Origin: Streptomyces chartreusis NRRL 3882
GTDB taxonomy: Bacteria > Actinomycetota > Actinomycetes > Streptomycetales > Streptomycetaceae
Direction: 5' to 3'
DNA length: 64,000 nt
NCBI RefSeq assembly: GCF_900236475.1
Contig: NZ_LT963352.1
Location: 2,232,001-2,296,000, forward strand
A program made the position numbers and the translations under genes. A model generated the notes under the pieces. It was not told the origin of the DNA, searched no databases, and was given only the letters and a program-made list of their open reading frames with translations. This document shows, piece after piece, positions 41,544 to 48,460 of the stretch (positions within the stretch are counted from its first letter, which is position 1; the number at the start of each line of letters is the position of its first letter).

Positions 41544-43634
41544 TCACGACTTGTGCTCGGTGGACTCCTTCGACCGCACCTGTGCGGGACCCCGCCGCAC
41601 CGAACCCGGCGCGTTCCACTCCTGCTGCCTGCGGGCCCGCCGCTTGGCCGCCTCGGAGGACTGGAGCTGGTACGGCACCGAGGTCACCATGATCCCCGGC
41701 GTGAACAGCAGCCGGCCCTTCAGCCGCAGGGCGCTCTGGTTGTGCAGCAGATGCTCGTACCAGTGGCCGACGACGTACTCGGGGATGATCACGGACACCG
41801 CGTCCCGCGGCGACTCCTTGCGCAGTCCCTTGACGTACTCGATGACCGGCCGCGTGATCTCGCGGTAGGGCGAGTCCAGGACCTTCAGCGGGACGTCGAT
41901 GCCGCGCCGCTCCCACTCCTCGCGCAGCGCCTTGGTCTCCGCCGGGTCGACGTTGACGCTCAGGGCCTCCAGGCTGTCCGAGCGCATCAGCTTGGCGTAG
42001 GCCAGGGCGCGCAGCGTCGGACGGTGGATCTTGGAGATCAGGACGACCGAGTGGATGCGGGACGGCCGTACGCTGTCGTCGCTCGGGCCCTCGGGGGCGG
42101 CGATCTCCTCGGCGACCCGGTCGTAGTGCTTACGGATGGCCGTCATCGTCGCGTAGAAGATCACCATGCCGAGCAGGGCGACCCAGGCGCCGTGCGTGAA
42201 CTTGGTGACGAGGACGACCACCAGCACGAGGCCGGTGAAGAAGGCGCCGAAGGCGTTGATGGCGCGCGAGCGGATCATGTGGCGGCGCTTGGCCTGGTCC
42301 TGCTCGGTGGCCAGGAGGCGGTTCCAGTGCCGGACCATGCCGGTCTGGCTGAGCGTGAAGGACACGAACACGCCGACGATGTACAGCTGGATCAGGCGCG
42401 TGGAGTCGGCTCCGTAGATCCCCACCAGGAGTCCGGCGGCGCCCGCGAGGAGCACGATGCCGTTGGAGAAGGCGAGGCGGTCGCCGCGGGTGTGCAGCTG
42501 GCGCGGCAGGTAGCGGTCCTGGGCGAGGATCGAGCCGAGCAGCGGGAAGCCGTTGTAGGCGGTGTTGGCGGCGAGGAACAGCACCAGCGCGGTGGCCGCG
42601 GCCAGGACGACGAACAGGAAGCTGCCCTTGCCGAAGACGGCCTCGGCGACCTGGGAGATCACCGGGTTCTGCACGTAGTCCGCGCCGAGCGGGACGCCGT
42701 TGTGGAAGAGGTCGCGGGCCGGGTTCTCGGCCATGCGGACCTTGGTCTCGGCGGCCAGCGCGATGATGCCGCAGAACATGGTGACGGCGAGCAGGCCCAT
42801 CATCGCGAGCGTGGTCGCGGCGTTCTTGGACTTGGGCTTGCGGAAGGCCGGGACGCCGTTGGAGATCGCCTCGACGCCGGTGAGGGCGGCGCAGCCGGAG
42901 GAGAAGGCGCGCAGCAGCAGGAAGACCAGGGCGAAGCCCGCCAGGCCCTGGTGCTCGGGTTTGATGACGTAGTCCGCCGTCGGTGCGCGCATGGTGTCGT
43001 CCAGGACCAGACCGCGGAAGGCGCCCCAGGCGATCATGGTGAAGACGCCGGCGACGAAGACGTAGGTCGGGATGGCGAACAGCGAGCCCGACTCCTTCAC
43101 CCCGCGCAGGTTCATCAGCGTCAGCAGCACGATCACGGCGAGCGCGCAGAGCACCTTGTGTTCGACCACGAACGGGATCGCGGAGCCCAGGTTCTCGATA
43201 CCGGAGGAGATCGACACCGCGACGGTGAGGACGTAGTCGACGAGGAGCGCGCTCGCGACCGTCAGCCCGGCCCGGGGGCCGAGGTTGGTGTTCGCCACCT
43301 CGTAGTCGCCGCCGCCGCTGGGATAGGCGTGCACGTTCTGCCGGTACGACGCCACCACGGTGAACATCAGCACGACGACCGCGACCGCGATCCACGGACT
43401 GAAGTGGTACGCCGTCACACCCGCGATCGACAGGACCAGCAGCACCTCCCCCGGCGCGTACGCGACGGAGGACAGCGGGTCGGAGGCGAAGACGGGTAGT
43501 GCGATGCGCTTCGGCAGGAGTGTTTCCCCCAGCCGGTCACTGCGCAGTGCGCGCCCGATCAGGATCCGTTTGGGCACGTCGGTCAGTTTGGACACAACAG
43601 TGGATCGTAAGCGTTCGATTGCGGGCTCGCCCAC
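41544..43634 (-). CDS. KimA-like APC-superfamily potassium importer
   Basis: A 696-aa permease with about twelve membrane helices and a cytoplasmic C-terminal domain of about 180 residues. The segments FASDPLSSVAYAPGEVLLVL, YPSGGGDYEVA and LLVDYVLTVAVSISSGIENL closely follow Bacillus KimA, a high-affinity K+ importer controlled by c-di-AMP. Two TrkA/RCK genes and kdpDE lie within 8 kb, supporting a K+ role. Two starts are possible. GTG 43634 has GAGGGG upstream but places a rare TTA codon at residue 9. GTG 43595 (VSKLTDVPKR) matches what I recall of homologues but has no ribosome-binding site. Confidence 0.85.
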   Translation of the reverse strand: MGEPAIERLRSTVVSKLTDVPKRILIGRALRSDRLGETLLPKRIALPVFASDPLSSVAYAPGEVLLVLSIAGVTAYHFSPWIAVAVVVLMFTVVASYRQNVHAYPSGGGDYEVANTNLGPRAGLTVASALLVDYVLTVAVSISSGIENLGSAIPFVVEHKVLCALAVIVLLTLMNLRGVKESGSLFAIPTYVFVAGVFTMIAWGAFRGLVLDDTMRAPTADYVIKPEHQGLAGFALVFLLLRAFSSGCAALTGVEAISNGVPAFRKPKSKNAATTLAMMGLLAVTMFCGIIALAAETKVRMAENPARDLFHNGVPLGADYVQNPVISQVAEAVFGKGSFLFVVLAAATALVLFLAANTAYNGFPLLGSILAQDRYLPRQLHTRGDRLAFSNGIVLLAGAAGLLVGIYGADSTRLIQLYIVGVFVSFTLSQTGMVRHWNRLLATEQDQAKRRHMIRSRAINAFGAFFTGLVLVVVLVTKFTHGAWVALLGMVIFYATMTAIRKHYDRVAEEIAAPEGPSDDSVRPSRIHSVVLISKIHRPTLRALAYAKLMRSDSLEALSVNVDPAETKALREEWERRGIDVPLKVLDSPYREITRPVIEYVKGLRKESPRDAVSVIIPEYVVGHWYEHLLHNQSALRLKGRLLFTPGIMVTSVPYQLQSSEAAKRRARRQQEWNAPGSVRRGPAQVRSKESTEHKS

Positions 43635-43778
43635 CCGCCACCCCTCATCGGCGTTCCGTCTGCTCTCCGAGTGAATTCAGATGCTGCTGCGGCTGAGGAT
43701 TCGGCAGGTCACCCGGATCCCATGCCTATATGACTAAGCCCTGTCCGTCTCCCGGCCGTTGCCGCCCCTGGAGGTCCC

Positions 43779-43898
43779 ATGCACCCCACCGCAGAACTGA
43801 TCGGCGCCGCGGCCGCCCTCGTAGCCCTCGGAATCCTCACGCTGGCGAGCGTCCGCAGCATCAGCCGCCGCAAGGACGTGTCGCCGGGGACCCGCTAG
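43779..43898 (+). CDS. Small single-span membrane protein, 39 aa
   Basis: ATG 43779 is preceded by a textbook GGAGGT five bases upstream. The sequence starts MHPTAELIGAAAALVALG, continues through one hydrophobic helix of about 19 residues (6-25), and ends in a basic/polar tail (SRRKDVSPGTR) before TAG 43896-43898. It is too short for routine ORF calling. It is divergent from the KimA-like permease and convergent with the PfkB gene, so it may be a small partner of the transporter; that is a guess. Function unknown. Confidence 0.65.
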   Translation: MHPTAELIGAAAALVALGILTLASVRSISRRKDVSPGTR

Positions 43899-43930
43899 AG
43901 ACAGGGCCGTGGCCGCACCGGAGGAGCCCG

Positions 43931-44875
43931 TCATCGGATTGCGTCGCTCTGCCCGCTGCTGACGCGCGCCCGCTCCAGCTCCGCCACCCCGGCGCGCAGT
44001 TCCTCCCGCCCGATGCTGTCGGCCCGGGTCGACGGGACCGTGCAGGCGTACGCCCCGGCCACTGCGCCGTGCAGGGCGCAGTGGCGGGGCGGGGCGCCGT
44101 GCAGCCAGGCGTGGAGGAACGCGGCGGCGAAGGCGTCGCCCGCGCCGTTGGAGTCGACCACCGGTGCCGGCGGCGTGGCGGCGGGTACGTGCGTCAGCTC
44201 GCCGTCGGTCAGCAGGTACGCCCCGTCCGCGCCGGCGGTGGCGACGACGGTCCGGGCCCGGCCCCGCTCGGTGATCCGCCGCATGATCCGCTCCGGGTCG
44301 GCCAGGGCCGTGCTGGAGAGGAAGACCAGGTCGGCCTGGTGGGCGAAGGGCTCGTGGTAGGGGTCGGCCCCGTCCCAGTCGTGCAGGTCGGTCGAGATCG
44401 TGATGCCCGCCTCGCGCAGAACGGGCAGCGCGTGCGCGCACGGCTGGGTGATGACGACATGGGCGTGCCGGCTGCGGGCGGCCAGTGCACGCACCGTCGC
44501 CTCGGGCAGCCGGTCCGTGTCGGCGGAGCGCGTGGCGTCGTACAGGGACATCCGCCGGCCGTCGGGTCCGACGAGGTTGACCGCGCGCTTGGTGCCGAGC
44601 GGCTGGGGGACGGCGGTGAGCGCGATGCCGCGGTCCTTGTGCAGGGCGCGGACCAGGTCGCCCTCGGGATCGTCGCCCAGCATGTCGACGTGGTGCGTGC
44701 GCAGCCCCAGCGCGCTCGCGGCCAGCGCGACGAAGTCCCCGCTCTGGCCCGCGCGCGTCACGATCCCGGGCCGGATCATGTGGCTGTCGGCGAACGGCAC
44801 GGGCAGCTCGGGCACGTGCACGATCGTGTCCACGCCCGCGCCGCCCAGGACGAGGACGTCGATCTCGCTGCTCAT
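43931..44875 (-). CDS. PfkB-family carbohydrate/nucleoside kinase
   Basis: A 314-aa ribokinase-fold kinase. The N-terminal stretch is DVLVLGGAGVDTIV, and the ATP/catalytic motif reads DSNGAGDAFAAAF with Asp as the base. The GG dipeptide of motif 1 is replaced by RAGQSGDFVA. The open frame continues upstream to 45067, but ATG 44875 has GGAGGAAT upstream and begins at the family N-terminus. The substrate is unknown (ribose-, sugar- or adenosine-type). It is divergent from the trkA pair. Confidence 0.82.
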   Translation of the reverse strand: MSSEIDVLVLGGAGVDTIVHVPELPVPFADSHMIRPGIVTRAGQSGDFVALAASALGLRTHHVDMLGDDPEGDLVRALHKDRGIALTAVPQPLGTKRAVNLVGPDGRRMSLYDATRSADTDRLPEATVRALAARSRHAHVVITQPCAHALPVLREAGITISTDLHDWDGADPYHEPFAHQADLVFLSSTALADPERIMRRITERGRARTVVATAGADGAYLLTDGELTHVPAATPPAPVVDSNGAGDAFAAAFLHAWLHGAPPRHCALHGAVAGAYACTVPSTRADSIGREELRAGVAELERARVSSGQSDAIR

Positions 44876-45120
44876 GTCGGATTCCTCCCCCGCCGAGGGC
44901 CGCGGGGCCCTCGGCAACCCCCTCGACTTTGCCGATACGTTGGAGTCGGGCAGTCGAACGCGGCACCGGCCCCGGAAGGCATCATGGCGTGATTCCACCG
45001 GCATGATGTTGCCCGGCGGCCCGCACTCCGGCCGCGACTGGCGCCTGGCGAGCCGAAAGAGAGACATGAGCAGGACATTGTTGATGGTCAGAGGGCCCGT
45101 AGGAAGTACGGTGTGACGCG

Positions 45121-45792
45121 ATGCATATTGTGATCATGGGTTGCGGAAGGGTGGGCTCCGCCCTGGCCCAGAACCTGGAGCAACAGGGCCACACGGTCGC
45201 CGTGGTCGACCAGGACCCCACCGCCTTCCGCCGCCTGGGGTCCTCCTTCGGCGGCCGCCGGGTCACCGGGGTCGGCTTCGACCAGGACACCCTGCGCGAG
45301 GCGGGCATCGAGGAGGCCGGCGCCTTCGCCGCCGTCTCCAGCGGTGACAACTCCAACATCATCGCCGCGCGTGTGGCCCGTGAGATGTTCGGCATCGAGA
45401 ACGTCGCCGCCCGCATCTACGACCCCCGCCGCGCCGAGGTCTACCAGCGCCTGGGCATCCCCACCGTCGCGACCGTCCGCTGGACGGCCGACCAGATGCT
45501 GCGGCGCCTGCTCCCCTCGGGCGCCGAGCCGCTGTGGCGCGACCCCACCGGCGGCGTCCAGCTCGCCGAGGTGCACACCTCCCCCGCCTGGGTCGGCCAC
45601 AAGATCAGCCGGATCCAGGAGGAGACCGGCGTGCGCGTGGCGTTCCTGACCCGGCTCGGTGAGGCGATCCTGCCCACCTCGCAGACGGTGCTGCAGGAGG
45701 GCGACCTGGTGCACGTGATGATGCGCACCGACGAGGTCGACACGGTCGAGGCGGCGTTCGCCAAGGGTCCCGAAGAGGAGGGCGGTCACTGA
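45121..45792 (+). CDS. TrkA-family potassium uptake regulatory subunit (RCK domain), first of pair
   Basis: A 223-aa cytosolic protein. The RCK_N Rossmann domain opens MHIVIMGCGRVGSALAQNLE with a nucleotide-binding Asp in VVDQD (about 28-32). The RCK_C domain follows from about residue 135. Such subunits gate K+ channels or transporters in response to NAD(H), ATP or c-di-AMP. Its stop overlaps the second trkA-like start (TGATG), giving a CeoB/CeoC-like pair. A Trk/Ktr membrane subunit is absent from the window, so the partner may be the nearby KimA-like permease or a distant channel. Confidence 0.88.
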   Translation: MHIVIMGCGRVGSALAQNLEQQGHTVAVVDQDPTAFRRLGSSFGGRRVTGVGFDQDTLREAGIEEAGAFAAVSSGDNSNIIAARVAREMFGIENVAARIYDPRRAEVYQRLGIPTVATVRWTADQMLRRLLPSGAEPLWRDPTGGVQLAEVHTSPAWVGHKISRIQEETGVRVAFLTRLGEAILPTSQTVLQEGDLVHVMMRTDEVDTVEAAFAKGPEEEGGH

Positions 45793-46469
45793 TGAGGGTC
45801 GCCATTGCCGGAGCCGGCGCGGTCGGCCGCTCGATCGCGGGCGAACTGCTGGAGAACGGCCACGAGGTCCTGCTGATCGACAAGGCGCCGACCGCCATCT
45901 CGGTCGAACGCGTCCCGCAGGCCGAGTGGCTGCTGGCCGACGCCTGCGAGATCACCTCCCTGGACGAGGCGGCGCTCCAGCGCTGCAACGTCGTCATCGC
46001 CGCGACCGGCGACGACAAGGTGAACCTGGTCGTCTCGCTCCTCGCCAAGACGGAGTACGGCGTCCCGCGGGTGGTCGCCCGGGTGAACAACCCGAAGAAC
46101 GAGTGGCTGTTCAACGAGTCCTGGGGCGTGGACGTCGCCGTCTCGACGCCGCGTCTGATGTCGGCCCTGGTCGAGGAGGCGGTGAGCGTGGGCGACCTGG
46201 TCCGCCTGCTCCGCTTCAGCCATGGCGACGCCAACCTGGTCGAGCTGACCCTGCCGGAGGAGTCGGCCCTGGCCGGCACGCAGGTCGGGGACGTCGAGTG
46301 GCCGGAGGACACGTCGCTGGTCACGATCATCCGCGGCACCCGCGTCCTGACGCCCTCCCGGGAGGACTCCCTGGAGGCGGGCGACGAACTCCTCTTCGTG
46401 GCCGCACAGGCCCGTGAGGAGCAGCTGGAGGACCTGCTGTCGGTACGCCGGGACAGCGCGGCGAGCTGA
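45792..46469 (+). CDS. TrkA-family potassium uptake regulatory subunit, second of pair
   Basis: A 225-aa RCK protein paralogous to the gene before it. It begins MRVAIAGAGAVGRSIAGEL with the binding Asp in LLIDK. DACEITSLDEAALQRC and VVARVNNPKNEWLF are typical TrkA features. The C-terminal RCK_C domain ends in a polar tail. ATG 45792 overlaps the upstream TGA, so the two are coupled and probably form a heteromer. A strong terminator begins 24 bases after the stop. Confidence 0.88.
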   Translation: MRVAIAGAGAVGRSIAGELLENGHEVLLIDKAPTAISVERVPQAEWLLADACEITSLDEAALQRCNVVIAATGDDKVNLVVSLLAKTEYGVPRVVARVNNPKNEWLFNESWGVDVAVSTPRLMSALVEEAVSVGDLVRLLRFSHGDANLVELTLPEESALAGTQVGDVEWPEDTSLVTIIRGTRVLTPSREDSLEAGDELLFVAAQAREEQLEDLLSVRRDSAAS

Positions 46470-46492
46470 GCGGGGCCTGCGCGAAGCAAGCG

Positions 46493-46526
46493 GAAGGGGC
46501 GTCCCGGATTTCCGGGACGCCCCTTC
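46493..46526 (+). terminator. Rho-independent-like terminator of the trkA pair
   Basis: A perfect 16-bp stem, GAAGGGGCGTCCCGGA (46493-46508) with TCCGGGACGCCCCTTC (46511-46526), has a minimal TT loop and is followed by TTTC. It lies between convergent genes and may serve both strands. Confidence 0.88.
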
Positions 46527-46589
46527 TTTCGGCTCTGGAACAGCTTCTACAGCTCAGGAACCGCTCTGGAGCCCTGCAGATCGGGAGGT

Positions 46590-47321
46590 TCACTGCTCGG
46601 CGGACCGAGCGGCAGCTTCCCGTTCCCTCTCCTGCGCGGCCTTCTCCTCCGCCTCCATCTCCGCGAACACATCGATCGGCGCGGGCGCCTTCGCCAGGAA
46701 GACCCACGTCAGCCACACGGCGAGCAGGAACGGCGGGATCTTCAGGGCGACCAGGACCCAGCCCAGCTGTGTGGTGTCGGCCCACCAGTACAGCGGGAAG
46801 AGGATCGCGCACTTGGCGAGCAGGATCGCGCCCCACGCGTAACTGGCCTTGGCGTACGCCTTCTTGCGGCCGGGGTTCCGCGTGCGCCAGGAGAGGTTCT
46901 CCTTGAAGACCGGGCCGAGGATCAGTCCGATCAGCGGGACACCGCACAGGGTGGTGACGATGTAGGCGAGTCCCAGACCCAGCGTGTAGAGCATGCCGGG
47001 CAGGTAGAAGTCCTTGGCGTTGCCGGTCATCATCGCGAAGACGACACCGAACGCCACGCCGAAGACACCGCTGAAGGCGTGCTTGACGGTGTCCTTCATC
47101 ACCAGCCGGACCGCGACCAGCACCAGCGACACGGCCAGCGCCGCGATCGCCGACAGGTGGAGGTCCTTGTTGATCGTGTAGATGGTGACGAACAGCAGGC
47201 CGGGCACCACCGTCTCGACCATGCCCCGCACGCCGCCGAAGGCTTCGAACAGGGCGGCCTCGGTCACCGCCCGGGCGTCGTCCGCAGATGTCTCTTCGGT
47301 CGGCTTGTCGAGCGACGTCAC
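46590..47321 (-). CDS. DUF3159 membrane protein
   Basis: A 243-aa actinobacterial protein with about five to six hydrophobic segments between residues 35 and 210. ALFEAFGGVRGMVETVVPGLLF is the conserved N-terminal stretch and ENLSWRTRNPGRKKAYAKAS the conserved loop. The C-terminal 25 residues are charged and coiled-coil-like (EEKAAQEREREAAA). No function is established for the family to my knowledge. It follows the OB-fold gene by 3 bp and is surely cotranscribed. The linked K+ genes are convergent, not in the same operon. Confidence 0.85.
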   Translation of the reverse strand: MTSLDKPTEETSADDARAVTEAALFEAFGGVRGMVETVVPGLLFVTIYTINKDLHLSAIAALAVSLVLVAVRLVMKDTVKHAFSGVFGVAFGVVFAMMTGNAKDFYLPGMLYTLGLGLAYIVTTLCGVPLIGLILGPVFKENLSWRTRNPGRKKAYAKASYAWGAILLAKCAILFPLYWWADTTQLGWVLVALKIPPFLLAVWLTWVFLAKAPAPIDVFAEMEAEEKAAQEREREAAARSAEQ

Positions 47322-47324
47322 CGG

Positions 47325-47723
47325 CTACTCCCGTCCGAGGGGTCTCAGTTCGTACTTGGGATTGAACAGCACCCGGCGGCCCCGGCTCATCGAGATCCGG
47401 CCCGATGCGATCAGCTTGCGCCCCGGCTCTATGCCCACGATGGAGCGCCTGCCGAGCCACACCACGTCCAGCGCGGCGGAGCCGTCGAACAGCTCGGCCT
47501 CCAGGGCCGGGACTCCGGCGCGCGGTCGCAGGGTGACCGTGCGCAAGGTACCAGTTACCGTCACTATCTGCCGGTCCTGGCAGTCGCCGATCCGGATACA
47601 GCCCGTGGTCTCGGTGTCCTCGCGCAGCTCCTCGGACTCCAGGTCCTCCTGTGACGAGGAGAGCCGGTCGAGCATGCGCCGGAACCGGCCCGCAGGCTTC
47701 TGCGAACGAGGAACAGCACTCAT
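47325..47723 (-). CDS. OB-fold nucleic-acid-binding domain protein
   Basis: A 132-aa protein. Residues about 50-130 form a tRNA_anti/OB-fold like that of RecG or SSB wedge domains: VTVTGTLRTVTLRP, LDVVWLGRRSIVGIEPG, LIASGRISMSRGRRVLFNPKYEL. The N-terminal 40 residues are polar. The start at 47723 (MSAVPRSQKP) was taken because further upstream the frame reads through kdpE-side sequence with no homology. No ribosome-binding site is obvious. It precedes and is coupled to DUF3159. Role in DNA or RNA metabolism unknown. Confidence 0.8.
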   Translation of the reverse strand: MSAVPRSQKPAGRFRRMLDRLSSSQEDLESEELREDTETTGCIRIGDCQDRQIVTVTGTLRTVTLRPRAGVPALEAELFDGSAALDVVWLGRRSIVGIEPGRKLIASGRISMSRGRRVLFNPKYELRPLGRE

Positions 47724-47776
47724 GTCTAGAGCGTACCGGGGCCTGCTGGAAGCCACGTAGTCCCGGGGCGGGTGCC

Positions 47777-48460
47777 TCACTTCTCGAACCGGTAGCCCAT
47801 CCCCGGCTCCGTGATGAAGTGCTTCGGATGGGAGGGGTCCGCCTCCAGCTTCCGCCGCAGCTGCGCCATGTACACGCGCAGGTAGTTGGTCTCCGTCCCG
47901 TACGACGGCCCCCACACCTCCTGGAGCAGCCGCTTCTGCCCGACCAGTCGGCCGCTGTTGCGGACCAGGACCTCCAGCAGGTGCCACTCCGTGGGAGTCA
48001 GCCGTACGTCCTTGCCTCCGCGGTCGACCTTCTTCGCGGCCAGGTCGACGCTGAACTCGCCGGTCTCCACGATCATGTCGTCCTCACCGCCCCCGGCCGG
48101 CTCCGCCCGGCGCACGGCGGCCCGCAGCCGGGCCAGCAGTTCGTCCATGCCGAAGGGCTTGGTGACGTAGTCGTCGGCGCCCGCGTCCAGCGCCTCGACC
48201 TTCTCGTCGGAGGAGTGCCGGGCGGACAGCACCAGGATCGGCACCCGGGTCCAGCCGCGCAGACCCCTGATCACCTCGACGCCGTCCATGTCGGGCAGGC
48301 CGAGGTCGAGGACGACCACGTCGGGGTGGCGGGCGGCGGCGAGCCGGAGGGCGGTGGCGCCGTCGTGAGCGGCGTCGACCTCGTACGCGCGTGCCCTGAG
48401 GTTGATCACGAGGGCGCGCACGATCTGCGGCTCGTCGTCGACCACCAGCACACGGGTCAT
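47777..48460 (-). CDS. kdpE: KdpE, OmpR-family response regulator of the potassium two-component system
   Basis: A 227-aa response regulator. The receiver domain has DDE (8-10), phosphoacceptor Asp52 in VLDLGLPDMDG, and Lys in VTKPFG. The C-terminal winged helix carries LTPTEWHLLEVLVRN and TNYLRVYMAQLRRKLE, matching KdpE. ATG 48460 overlaps the kdpD stop (ATGA). KdpE normally activates kdpFABC when K+ is scarce; those ATPase genes are not in this window, so its target must lie elsewhere or include the K+ genes just to the left. Confidence 0.9.
   Translation of the reverse strand: MTRVLVVDDEPQIVRALVINLRARAYEVDAAHDGATALRLAAARHPDVVVLDLGLPDMDGVEVIRGLRGWTRVPILVLSARHSSDEKVEALDAGADDYVTKPFGMDELLARLRAAVRRAEPAGGGEDDMIVETGEFSVDLAAKKVDRGGKDVRLTPTEWHLLEVLVRNSGRLVGQKRLLQEVWGPSYGTETNYLRVYMAQLRRKLEADPSHPKHFITEPGMGYRFEK

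Noticed and set aside
41511-43499. 662-codon plus-strand frame opposite the KimA-like gene
   Set aside because: Antisense shadow with repetitive acidic/His-rich composition; the KimA-like frame has clear family motifs.
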